A DNA stretch of 8,714 nt, taken from contig JANXSI010000248.1 of NCBI GenBank assembly GCA_025352765.1, forward strand, positions 1 through 8,714, written 5' to 3'. Shown here in pieces: positions 1 to 6,541 of this stretch (position 1 is the stretch's first letter; every line of letters begins with the position of its first letter). Source of the DNA: Devosia sp. GTDB taxonomy: Bacteria > Pseudomonadota > Alphaproteobacteria > Rhizobiales > Devosiaceae. The notes below the pieces were generated by a model. It saw only the letters and a list, made by a program, of their open reading frames with translations, was not told where the DNA came from and ran no database searches. The position numbers were made by a program, and so were the translations under genes.

Positions 1-558
1 GCGAACGCCGCCTTCGTCTCCTATTCGGACGGCAGTATCCGTCGCCGCGATCTCGGCGCTGGCGGCGAAGGCACGATCGTCTTCGATGCCAAGACCTCGA
101 TCTGCGGCGCCGCCCCCACCACCGACAACAATGGGTCGAAAAGCCTCGACGTCAGCGCCGACGGAAAATGGCTCGTCGCCACCCGTACCGATGCCGCCGT
201 CATCGTCCACAACCTGGCCGATCCGGCAAAACCCGTCTGCCTCGCGCTCCCGGCCCCCGACAGCAAGACCGTCGCCTTCTCACCGGACAGCAAGAAACTC
301 GCTATCCTCAGTGCCACCGACCGGCTCTCCGTCTTCGACCTTGCGCAACCCGACACCGCCATCATCCTCGGCGCCCCTGCCGTTGCCGACAATTCGCCGC
401 TCGCCATCGCCGCCGGCACCGCGCGGAAAACCTCGTGGCTCGCCTGGCAGGATGACGGCACGCTTCTCGTCTCGACCACCGACGGCGCCATCGAGTCCAT
501 CGTCCTCGATCCCGAGGGCTGGCGCGCCCGTGTGGACAGCCTGTTCTTCACCCAATAG
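1..558 (+). CDS. C-terminal part of a WD40-like beta-propeller protein (5' end outside window)
   Basis: The frame is open from the first base and ends at TAG 556-558, giving 185 residues with no start inside the window. Two blade-like units are visible: SADGKWLVATRTDAAVIVHNL at residues 52-72 of the fragment and AFSPDSKKLAILSATDRLSVF at 92-112. Both have the S-x-D-G/S-K-x-L-x-hydrophobic spacing of WD40 or TolB-type propeller strands. A third, weaker unit (WLAWQDDGTLLVSTTDGAI) lies at 146-164. The end, DPEGWRARVDSLF, recalls the tail of WD40 domains in bacterial caspase-like or STAND proteins, but the catalytic N-terminus that would decide this is off the window. It lies 30 bases before the secreted MORN-repeat gene on the same strand, so the two are probably co-transcribed. 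Propellers of this kind usually bind other proteins; no enzymatic role can be assigned. Confidence 0.8.
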   Translation, partial: ANAAFVSYSDGSIRRRDLGAGGEGTIVFDAKTSICGAAPTTDNNGSKSLDVSADGKWLVATRTDAAVIVHNLADPAKPVCLALPAPDSKTVAFSPDSKKLAILSATDRLSVFDLAQPDTAIILGAPAVADNSPLAIAAGTARKTSWLAWQDDGTLLVSTTDGAIESIVLDPEGWRARVDSLFFTQ

Positions 559-588
559 TCTCGGGCGCAACGGGAAGGGGGCCTGCGC

Positions 589-2310
589 ATGCGATACCAA
601 CCGGCAGTGGGCCTCGCCTTCGCGCTCCTCGTCTCCACCAGCCTCGTCATCCCCACCGTCCCGGCCATCGCCGGCACCATCGAAGCCCTCGCCCCCGCGC
701 CGGCCTCCCCCATCACCACCCCCGGTGCCGAACCCGGCGCCGTCCGCACCTGGGTGCAGCTGGTCTGGAACCCCAAAACCCGCACGCTCGAGCGGCTGAG
801 CTTTTCGGCCTTTGACCCGATCGCCAGTCAGCAGCTCGATCTGCAATGGCAGCCCGACGATCCGGCCGACAATCGCGCAGGTCCGCTCGACGGGCGCGGC
901 ACGCTGAGCTTCCGCAAATCCGGTGCCGCCGCCTACGACGCGGGCGCCACGATCGCCCAGTATCGCGGCACGCTGAAGGCCGGCCGCGCCGATGGCACCG
1001 GCGAATTCCTCGACCGCTCCGGCTTTTCGTACGCGGGCGAGTGGCGCAACGGGCTGATGCAGGGCGAGGGCCGCCTCACCACCGCGGCGGGCGACGAATA
1101 TATCGGCGCCTTCGTCGATGGCCGTCGCGACGGCGAGGGCATCCTCACCGACGCCACCGGCCGCCGCTATGCCGGCCACTTCACCGCCGGCCAGCCCGAT
1201 GCCGAGGCGCTCCCCGCCGCGGGCGACAGCAGCGTTCGCCTCGGCGTCGTCGCCGAGCGCCGCCCGCACAATTACGAGCTCGGCTTCGATCCCCTGAGCT
1301 ACACCGCCAAATCCGAGGGTGACGCGCTGACCATCCTGCCCGACGACCAGCGCCTCCTCGACGTCTGGCACGGCACCGTCCCCATTACCCTCACCGACGA
1401 TGAGCTCGCCGATTTCGACAACAGCTCGACCACCCCGAGCTTCCTCGGCGCCTTCGAGCGCTTCGATCCGCTCTCGCTGGTGTTCTCGCTCGAGAACGCC
1501 TCGACCGACACCGTCTCGGTCGTCGGCGGTTACCTCGACGTTGCGAGCAGCGACCGCGCCCCCGAGCCGGCCATGCAGGTCCGCCCCTATCCGCGCAATG
1601 AGTGCGGCGGCAACATCAACTATCTGCCCAAATTCTACCTCGACAATTTCGGCTGGACCGCCGCCGCGCATGCGAGCCTCGGCCTCACCGTCGGCACCGG
1701 CCCCTCCGCGGTCCCGGCGCCACCGCTCTCCCTCGGCGACCTCACCGGCACCTACGAAGCCGACGTCGGCGCCGAGCTCACGGCGCTCGGCCTCGACACC
1801 GAAATCGTCGCCACCACCAAGCTCCACTGCTCCGATCCCAACGATGAGCGCCTCTGCCTTGCCGAGCTCCGCCAGTCGGGCCATTTCGGCAAGCTGGCCG
1901 ACTTCCTCGAACTCGATTACGACACCGTCAGCGTCCCGGTCACCGGCACGCTCGACTATGACTGGTCGGCCTCGGACGGCGCCCTCACCCACAAGACCTC
2001 GACTTTCACCGTCGATCTGCCGGTCGCCTCGGTCGCCAGCGACGCCGAATGCGGGGAGGGTGGCGAGATCATTCCGCTCCGCCACGATCCCTTCGTGCTC
2101 CACCTCGACGACAAGGGCTACAAGCTGGCGCTGCCCTTTGCGGCCGACGTCACCCCCGGCTTCACCTCGCGCTGGCGTATCGAGCTCCAGGCGCCCGAAA
2201 CCTCGATTCACGATTTCACCGTCGTTCTCCTCCTCGCCGACGGCCAGACGGTTACCTCCCGCCCGATCCACCTGACGTATTTTATGCCGCCATCGAGTGC
2301 CTCCCCATGA
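589..2310 (+). CDS. Secreted MORN-repeat protein with unknown C-terminal domain
   Basis: The product has 573 residues. It begins with a Sec-type signal peptide: R2, a hydrophobic stretch at about 6-22, and likely cleavage after AIA at 26-28. The start is supported by GGGAAGGGGG at 572-581. Residues 125-193 hold three good MORN units with the Y-x-G-x(4)-G-x(3)-G-x-G pattern (YRGTLKAGRADGTGEF, YAGEWRNGLMQGEGRL, YIGAFVDGRRDGEGIL). A decayed fourth unit follows at 194-214 and a partial one precedes at about 100-112. The remaining 350 residues match no family I recognise. They look beta-rich and contain four cysteines (in NECGG, KLHC, RLC and AEC), compatible with disulfides outside the cytoplasm. 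MORN repeats form elongated beta-hairpin arrays that bind lipids or proteins. The gene follows a beta-propeller gene closely, and its TGA overlaps the ATG of the next gene (ATGA). The export prediction is firm; the function is unknown. Confidence 0.88.
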   Translation: MRYQPAVGLAFALLVSTSLVIPTVPAIAGTIEALAPAPASPITTPGAEPGAVRTWVQLVWNPKTRTLERLSFSAFDPIASQQLDLQWQPDDPADNRAGPLDGRGTLSFRKSGAAAYDAGATIAQYRGTLKAGRADGTGEFLDRSGFSYAGEWRNGLMQGEGRLTTAAGDEYIGAFVDGRRDGEGILTDATGRRYAGHFTAGQPDAEALPAAGDSSVRLGVVAERRPHNYELGFDPLSYTAKSEGDALTILPDDQRLLDVWHGTVPITLTDDELADFDNSSTTPSFLGAFERFDPLSLVFSLENASTDTVSVVGGYLDVASSDRAPEPAMQVRPYPRNECGGNINYLPKFYLDNFGWTAAAHASLGLTVGTGPSAVPAPPLSLGDLTGTYEADVGAELTALGLDTEIVATTKLHCSDPNDERLCLAELRQSGHFGKLADFLELDYDTVSVPVTGTLDYDWSASDGALTHKTSTFTVDLPVASVASDAECGEGGEIIPLRHDPFVLHLDDKGYKLALPFAADVTPGFTSRWRIELQAPETSIHDFTVVLLLADGQTVTSRPIHLTYFMPPSSASP

Positions 2311-3323
2311 GCATCAGATTTGCCGCCATCGGCCTCAACCATTCGCACATCTACGGCCAGGTCGAGTGCCTCCTGCGCGAGGGCGCCGAGCTCGTCGCCT
2401 ACCACGCCGTCGAGGATGATCTCGCCGCCCAGTTCGGGGCGAAATTTCCGCAGGCGCAACGCTTCGCCGATCGCCGGTCGATCCTCGATGACACCACCAT
2501 CCCGCTGATCCTCACCGCCGCCATCCCGGCCGATCGCGCCGCCATTGCCATCGAGGCGATGCAGCACGGCAAGGACGTGATGAGCGACAAGCCGGGGATG
2601 ACAAGCTTTGAGCAGCTCGCCGAGATCAAACGGGTGCAGCAGGCGACCGGCTGCATCTATTCGATCTGCTACTCAGAGCACTTCGAGACGCGCTCGACCG
2701 TCAAGGCGGGCGAGCTGGTCGCCGCCGGCGCCATCGGCAAGCTCGTCCACACCATCGGCCTCGGGCCGCACGCCATCCGCAACAATCAGCGCCCCGACTG
2801 GTTCTACGACCGCAAGCGCTATGGCGGCATTCTCTGCGACATCGGCTCGCACCAGTGCGAGCAGTTCCTGTTCTTTTCGGGCACGCTCGATGCCCAAGTG
2901 CTGTCGGCGACCGTCAACAACCGCGGCAATCCGGACCGGCCGGGTCTGCAGGATGTCGGCGACATGCACCTCGAGACCCCTGGCACCACCGGCTATGTCC
3001 GGCTCGACTGGTTCACGCCCGATGGCCTCGGCACCTGGGGTGACGGGCGGCTGACGCTCTTGGGCACGGAAGGATATATCGAGCTGCGCAAATACATCGA
3101 CATCGCCGGTCGCCCCGGCACCGACCATCTGTTCCTCGTCGACAAGACGTCGGCCCGCTACATCGATTGCTCTACCCAGGACATGCCGTACGGCCGGCAG
3201 CTGATCGCCGACGTACTCGACCGCACCGAGACCGCCATGCCCCAGGCCCGCTGCTACAAGGCGATGGAACTGGCGCTCACGGCGCAGCAGATGGCCGAGC
3301 GCGGCACGGTGTGGCAGCAATGA
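2307..3323 (+). CDS. Gfo/Idh/MocA family oxidoreductase (first of a tandem pair)
   Basis: The product has 338 residues, a normal length for the family, which oxidises or reduces sugars, inositols and sugar derivatives with NAD(P) in the cytoplasm. The start is the ATG overlapping the stop of the MORN gene. The same frame is open further upstream, but that stretch reads inside the MORN gene and is not Rossmann-like. The N-terminus FAAIGLNHSHIYG (5-17) occupies the dinucleotide-loop position but has G-L-N-H-S-H instead of GxGxxG, a form seen in a subset of the family. The E-K-P active-site motif appears as D94-K95-P96. The C-terminal alpha/beta domain carries YGGILCDIGSHQCEQF (172-187), in which D178 and H182 match the conserved D-x-G-x-H catalytic segment. 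Its stop overlaps the start of the second oxidoreductase, implying translational coupling. The Shine-Dalgarno sequence is weak, as expected for a coupled gene. The substrate cannot be assigned. Confidence 0.9.
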   Translation: MSIRFAAIGLNHSHIYGQVECLLREGAELVAYHAVEDDLAAQFGAKFPQAQRFADRRSILDDTTIPLILTAAIPADRAAIAIEAMQHGKDVMSDKPGMTSFEQLAEIKRVQQATGCIYSICYSEHFETRSTVKAGELVAAGAIGKLVHTIGLGPHAIRNNQRPDWFYDRKRYGGILCDIGSHQCEQFLFFSGTLDAQVLSATVNNRGNPDRPGLQDVGDMHLETPGTTGYVRLDWFTPDGLGTWGDGRLTLLGTEGYIELRKYIDIAGRPGTDHLFLVDKTSARYIDCSTQDMPYGRQLIADVLDRTETAMPQARCYKAMELALTAQQMAERGTVWQQ

Positions 3324-4399
3324 GCGCGCTCAAGACAGTCGCCGTCGTCGGCGGCGGCATCGGCCGCAGCCACATCGTCGAGGGCTATGCGCCCAATGCC
3401 GACAAGTTCCGGGTACTGGCGATCTGCGACCTCGACCCGGGTCGCCGCGACGGCCTCGCCGACGAGTTCGGCATCGAGCGGCGAGTCGAGAACTTCGACG
3501 ATCTGCTGGCGATGGACGATCTCGACATCATCGACATCTGCACCCCGCCGGGGCTTCACTACCCGATGATCCTTGCGGCACTCCGGGCCGGCAAGCACGT
3601 CGTCTGCGAAAAGCCGCTGGTCGGCTCGCTCGCCCAGATCGACGAGGTCATGGCGGTCGAAAAGCAGAGCCGCGGCCGGCTGATGCCGGTGTTCCAGTAT
3701 CGCTTCGGCAACGGCATCCAGCAGGCCAAGGCCATCATCGATGCAGGCCTTGCCGGCAAACCCTATGTCGGCTCGGTCGAAACGCTCTGGCGCCGCGAGG
3801 CCGACTATTACGCCATCCCCTGGCGCGGCAAGTGGAAGACCGAACTCGGCGGCACGCTGATGACCCACGCCATCCACCCGCACGATATTTTCACCTACCT
3901 GATGGGCGACCTCAAATCGCTGTTCGGCCGGGTCGCCACCCGCGTCAATCCGATCGAGGTCGAGGACTGCATCTCGGCGACAGTCGAGCTCCAGTCCGGC
4001 GCGCTGGGCTCGTTCACCGGCACGCTCGGCTCGGCCGACGAGATCACCCGCGTGCGGCTGGCCTTCGAGAATCTTACCATCGAAAGCGACCACTCGCCCT
4101 ATAATCCCGGCGGCGCCGAATGGACCATTTTGCCGCGCAACGACGCGACCCGCGACGCCATCGCCGCGCTGCTCGCCAACTGGCAGGACGTGCCGCCCCG
4201 CTTCACCAGCCAGATGGCGCGCTTCTACACGGCGCTCATCGACGGCACGGCGCTGCCGGTGACCACCGCCGACGCGCGTCGCTCGCTCGAGATTATCACG
4301 GCGTTCTACGCCTCGTCGCGCACCAAGCAGGAGGTGACCTTCCCGCTCGGGCCGGAGCACCTCAATTACCAGAGCTGGCTGCCGGAGGGATTGGCCTAG
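3320..4399 (+). CDS. Gfo/Idh/MocA family oxidoreductase (second of a tandem pair)
   Basis: The product has 359 residues and starts at the ATG in the ATGA overlap with the preceding gene. It has a classical N-terminal Rossmann fold: VAVVGGGIGRSH (7-18, GxGxxG), then ICDLDP, whose acidic residue ends strand 2 and usually contacts the adenosine ribose. CTPPGLHYPMI is followed by the family hallmark E97-K98-P99. The second domain contains GGTLMTHAIHPHDIFTYL (177-194), where H186 and D189 sit in the catalytic G-G-x-L-x(4)-H-x-x-D region. It is only distantly similar to the preceding oxidoreductase, so the pair is not a recent duplication. Such pairs often catalyse successive steps, or act on epimers, in inositol, glucuronate or amino-sugar catabolism. 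Convergence with a ROK regulator 55 bases downstream fits carbohydrate metabolism. Family assignment is firm; the substrate is unknown. Confidence 0.93.
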   Translation: MSALKTVAVVGGGIGRSHIVEGYAPNADKFRVLAICDLDPGRRDGLADEFGIERRVENFDDLLAMDDLDIIDICTPPGLHYPMILAALRAGKHVVCEKPLVGSLAQIDEVMAVEKQSRGRLMPVFQYRFGNGIQQAKAIIDAGLAGKPYVGSVETLWRREADYYAIPWRGKWKTELGGTLMTHAIHPHDIFTYLMGDLKSLFGRVATRVNPIEVEDCISATVELQSGALGSFTGTLGSADEITRVRLAFENLTIESDHSPYNPGGAEWTILPRNDATRDAIAALLANWQDVPPRFTSQMARFYTALIDGTALPVTTADARRSLEIITAFYASSRTKQEVTFPLGPEHLNYQSWLPEGLA

Positions 4400-4424
4400 C
4401 CACCATCCGCGCTCGACGTCCGTC

Positions 4425-4439
4425 CGGGCGCGTCGCCCG
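4425..4439. terminator. Possible hairpin between convergent genes
   Basis: CGGGCG and CGCCCG form a perfect 6-bp stem around a CGT loop in the 55-base gap between the convergent second oxidoreductase and the ROK regulator. No run of T follows on either strand, so it is not a textbook intrinsic terminator. GC-rich DNA makes such short stems common by chance. Its location is the only real support. Confidence 0.3.
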
Positions 4440-4454
4440 CACGCAGAGCGCGCG

Positions 4455-5705
4455 CTACTCCAATGTCTGGCTAAGCGCCGCAGCCATCGGTGGCAGCCCA
4501 TTGGCCATGGGCGCCGGACTGTCGACGCCGAACAGGCTCCCATGCATGTGGTCGATGGCGGTCTTGATCGCGCCCACCAGCGCCGCGCGACCGCCGAGAA
4601 CGCTCGGCTCGATCCGCACCGGGAACGGCGAACAGCGCACCAGGAACCGCCGGATCGGCTCGAGCAGTTCGGTGCGGATGCCGATGCTCCCGCCGACAAT
4701 GAACATCTCGGGGTCGAGCGTCGCGCTGACCGCCGCGATCGCCGGGGCGACCAGTCGCGCCGTTTCCTCGATCGTCGCCACGGCGGCGGCGTCGCCGGTG
4801 GCCAGCGCGTCGAAGATCGCCCGTACCGAGGTGCCGGGGGCGCCACCGTAGCCCGCGTAGCGGTCCGACATCGCGGCGCTGCCGATCGCATGTTCGAGCG
4901 TGCCCAGCTGGAAGCCGCGCGCATCATAAGGGTCGCCGCCGATGGGCAGGTAGCCGATCTCGCCCGCCGCGCCGCGCGCCCCTCGCAGCAATTGTCCGTT
5001 GGCGACGATCCCCATGCCGACGCCGGTACCGAGCGCAATGAACACGAAGTTCCTGAGCCCAGCCCCATGGCCGCGCCATTGCTCGCCCCGGGCCGCGAGG
5101 TTGACGTCGTTTTCGATCAGCACCGGTGCGCCGAGTCGTTGCTCGAGCAGGGCTGGAACGTCGATCTGGTCGAGCCCCGGGATATTGGGGGCGGCAACGA
5201 TGTGGGTGGTTTCCGGGTGGAACACCCCCGGCGTCCCCAGCACCACCAGCCGCAGTCTGCGCCCGGTTGCGCCGAGCCCGGCAACCAGGCCTTCGATCTC
5301 GGTGACGATCTGGTCGACGACGTGGCGTCCGCCGCGCGCTTCCGTCGGTACCATCGTCTCGGCCACCACGTTGCCGCGCAGGTCGCAGATGGCGACGTTG
5401 AGCTTGGTGCCCCCGAGGTCGAGGGCTGCGGCGAGACCTGCCGCGCCGTTGAGTTCATACACCACCGAACTGCGGCCGGGTCTGCCTTCGGTGCGGCCGA
5501 GCGGCGTCAGCCAGCCGTCCTGCTCGAGCTCGCGAACCACGTCCGAAATCGTCTGCCGCGACAAGCCGGTGAGTTTGGCGAGGTCGGCCCGCGAAACCGC
5601 GCCGCGGCTCAGAAGCGTCTGCGTCACCGCGTGGAGCGACATCTGGCGAGCGATCGGCGGGCCGCCACCGTCCAGGCCGGATTCTCCCTCATTTGTCCGG
5701 GACAC
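4455..5705 (-). CDS. ROK family transcriptional regulator lacking the zinc motif
   Basis: From the GTG at 5703-5705 the product has 416 residues, normal for ROK repressors. An N-terminal winged helix-turn-helix lies at about 22-66 (AVSRADLAKLTGLSRQTISD, then a wing with GRPGR). A sugar-kinase-like ROK domain follows, with ALDLGGTKLNVAI at 94-106 (phosphate-1 loop), IENDVNLAA at 197-205 (D200 is the position of the catalytic base in ROK kinases) and ALGTGVGMGI at 224-233. The usual G-H-x(9)-C-x-C-G-x(2)-G-C-x-E zinc segment is replaced by GEIGYLPIGGDPYDARGF from 248, with Tyr in place of His and no cysteines. The GTG is preceded by AGGAG (5715-5719) at 9-base spacing. ATGs at 5723 and 5762 are in frame but have poorer ribosome sites. 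It presumably represses a neighbouring sugar operon, and itself, until a sugar ligand binds. The ligand is unknown. Confidence 0.92.
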   Translation of the reverse strand: MSRTNEGESGLDGGGPPIARQMSLHAVTQTLLSRGAVSRADLAKLTGLSRQTISDVVRELEQDGWLTPLGRTEGRPGRSSVVYELNGAAGLAAALDLGGTKLNVAICDLRGNVVAETMVPTEARGGRHVVDQIVTEIEGLVAGLGATGRRLRLVVLGTPGVFHPETTHIVAAPNIPGLDQIDVPALLEQRLGAPVLIENDVNLAARGEQWRGHGAGLRNFVFIALGTGVGMGIVANGQLLRGARGAAGEIGYLPIGGDPYDARGFQLGTLEHAIGSAAMSDRYAGYGGAPGTSVRAIFDALATGDAAAVATIEETARLVAPAIAAVSATLDPEMFIVGGSIGIRTELLEPIRRFLVRCSPFPVRIEPSVLGGRAALVGAIKTAIDHMHGSLFGVDSPAPMANGLPPMAAALSQTLE

Positions 5706-5712
5706 TGACAAA
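5692..5712. repeat. TTTGTC / GACAAA inverted repeat over the regulator start
   Basis: TTTGTC (5692-5697) and GACAAA (5707-5712) are perfectly inverted around 9 bases, and the spacer contains the GTG start of the ROK regulator. TTTG...CAAA dyads are a known style of operator in some ROK repressor systems (for example XylR of Firmicutes), so this could be an autoregulatory site. TTTGTCC occurs again at 5786-5792. The binding role is inference. Confidence 0.4.
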
Positions 5713-5714
5713 AA

Positions 5715-5737
5715 CTCCTGCATTCGCCAAAATTCTA
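5715..5737 (-). promoter_or_regulatory. -10-like hexamer and Shine-Dalgarno for the ROK regulator
   Basis: On the minus strand TAGAAT (5737-5732) matches the sigma-70 -10 consensus TATAAT at five of six positions. The hexamers at 16-18 bases upstream are poor -35 matches. Transcription would start near 5725, leaving a leader of about 20 bases that contains AGGAG (5719-5715) before the GTG at 5705. This geometry favours GTG over the ATG at 5723, which would be nearly leaderless. Confidence 0.4.
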
Positions 5738-5798
5738 TCCACCCGCGGCAGTAAAGCGCCATCGATACTCAGATTTGGCAACCTGTTTGTCCACCACC

Positions 5799-5828
5799 TT
5801 GACATAAACTTTTTGATGTCGCCAAACT
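5799..5828 (+). promoter_or_regulatory. Candidate rightward sigma-70-type promoter
   Basis: TTGACA at 5799-5804 is a perfect -35 hexamer in a locally AT-rich stretch. With an 18-base spacer the -10 would be CAAACT (5823-5828), only three of six matches, so activation or a different spacing may apply. It points towards the start-less glycosidase remnant and away from the ROK regulator. This suggests it once drove the divergent operon controlled by that regulator. Confidence 0.4.
5801..5820. promoter_or_regulatory. Candidate operator: 20-base near-palindrome over the -35 box
   Basis: GACATAAA (5801-5808), a CTTT spacer, and TTGATGTC (5813-5820) form two 8-base half-sites that agree at seven of eight positions (GACATMAA). 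The site overlaps the TTGACA hexamer, the usual place for a repressor operator, and is flanked by further inverted repeats. The adjacent ROK regulator is the obvious candidate binder, though that is inferred from position only. Confidence 0.45.
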
Positions 5829-5879
5829 GTGCCGTGGACAATGTCGGGTGCAGGGCGGGACAGTGGCGACGCGCAGTGA

Positions 5880-6515
5880 CATGAATCTGACGTCAAACGA
5901 CCCGCGCTCGCCGCCCGCGCCCGGAGCGCTGCGGCCGGGGCCCGGCAGACCATCGATGGGCTGCTCTGGGTCGAGCAGCGCGAGGGCTATGCCGACTATC
6001 GCACGCCCGACGGCTTCATCGAGGATCACCTTGTCCTCGATAGCCTGACGCTGACCCGCTACGCCGCCGTCCCGGACGACAAGGCCAAGCGGCTGCTGCG
6101 CGCCATGGAGGCCACTCTCGAGTCGCGGCACAATGCCGAGCAACCCTATGGCGACTGGGGGGTGCTGTGCGCCTATCCGCCGTTCAAGCGGGCACGCGAC
6201 GTGCGCGCCAAAACGGCGTTCGCCTTCCGCTACCATAACGGCTCGGACTGGCCCTATCTCGACGGCCTCTACGCCTCCGAACGGCTTCGGCACGGACTGG
6301 GCGGTGCCCGCTATGCGCTGACCCGCTGGTGGGAGGTCTGTCTCGAAAGCGGCTGGGCCGGTCCGGTCGAATATTTCGCCCCGCCCTTCGGCCGCGGCTC
6401 GCTGCTGCAGGGCTGGAGCAGCATGCCGGCCCATGTCGCGCTGGAGGTTGGGATCGATGCGGTCAACGCGCCGTCGGTCGAGCCCCGCAGGGGCCCGAAG
6501 GCGACAGCGCCATGA
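5880..6515 (+). pseudogene. 5'-truncated glycoside hydrolase-like gene (C-terminal remnant)
   Basis: The frame is open from 5880, just after a TGA at 5877-5879, to TGA 6513-6515. It contains no ATG before 6105 and no GTG or TTG start. Protein-like sequence clearly begins well before that ATG: TIDGLLWVEQREGYADYR starts at 5949, then FIEDHLVLDSLTLTRYA. Further on, GDWGVLCAYPPF, YHNGSDWPYLDGLYASERLR, SGWAGPVEYFAPPFGRG and LLQGWSSMPAH resemble the C-terminal half of (alpha/alpha)6-barrel glycosidases such as glycogen-debranching or related enzymes, where Y-H-N-G-x-x-W-P-x-x-x-G-x-Y is typical. Intact members are several hundred residues longer. The missing part is not present upstream, where a control region and then the ROK gene lie. 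An ORF call from ATG 6105 (136 residues) would start mid-domain. Alternatively, ATG 5881 plus a frameshift before about 5950 could give a short intact protein, which I think less likely. Confidence 0.55.
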
Positions 6516-6541
6516 CCGTGCGCGCGCCGATCCAGCCCGCC
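6512..6541 (+). pseudogene. Truncated start of a following operon gene
   Basis: ATG 6512-6514 overlaps the TGA of the glycosidase remnant as ATGA, the same coupling seen twice earlier in the window. It opens with MTVRAPIQPA, then runs antisense into the acetyltransferase gene, whose stop lies at 6542-6544. The frame stays open in that gene only as an antisense shadow. The likely reading is that a second gene of the old operon was cut here by a rearrangement. The overlap could also be chance, since only ten codons remain. Confidence 0.35.

Larger units (their letters stand above)
5774..5841. repeat. Two overlapping inverted-repeat pairs in the divergent control region
   Basis: TTTGGC (5774-5779) is inverted at GCCAAA (5821-5826), extending to TTTGGCAAC versus TTTGGCGAC (one mismatch in nine). 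A third copy, TTTGGCGAA, lies at 5731-5723 on the minus strand. Separately, TTGTCCAC (5787-5794) is perfectly inverted at GTGGACAA (5834-5841). The two pairs do not share a centre, so they are not arms of one hairpin. They look more like spaced protein-binding sites. This is the densest repeat cluster I see in the window. Confidence 0.5.

Noticed and set aside
280..2271. Minus-strand open frame of 663 codons
   Set aside because: It lies antisense to the MORN gene and the propeller gene; its composition (G, A, V, E, R rich, low complexity) is that of a shadow of GC-rich codons, and no domain is recognisable.
3254..5068. Minus-strand open frame of 604 codons
   Set aside because: It spans antisense of the second oxidoreductase and an out-of-frame part of the ROK gene; it has no coherent domain, and both overlapped genes have clear family motifs.
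4542..5708. Plus-strand open frame of 388 codons
   Set aside because: It is antisense to the ROK regulator, whose HTH and kinase-like motifs are unmistakable.
5706..5762. Upstream ATG starts (5762, 5723) for the ROK regulator
   Set aside because: They would place the start before or at the predicted transcription start and have weaker ribosome sites than the GTG at 5705 with AGGAG. They remain possible.
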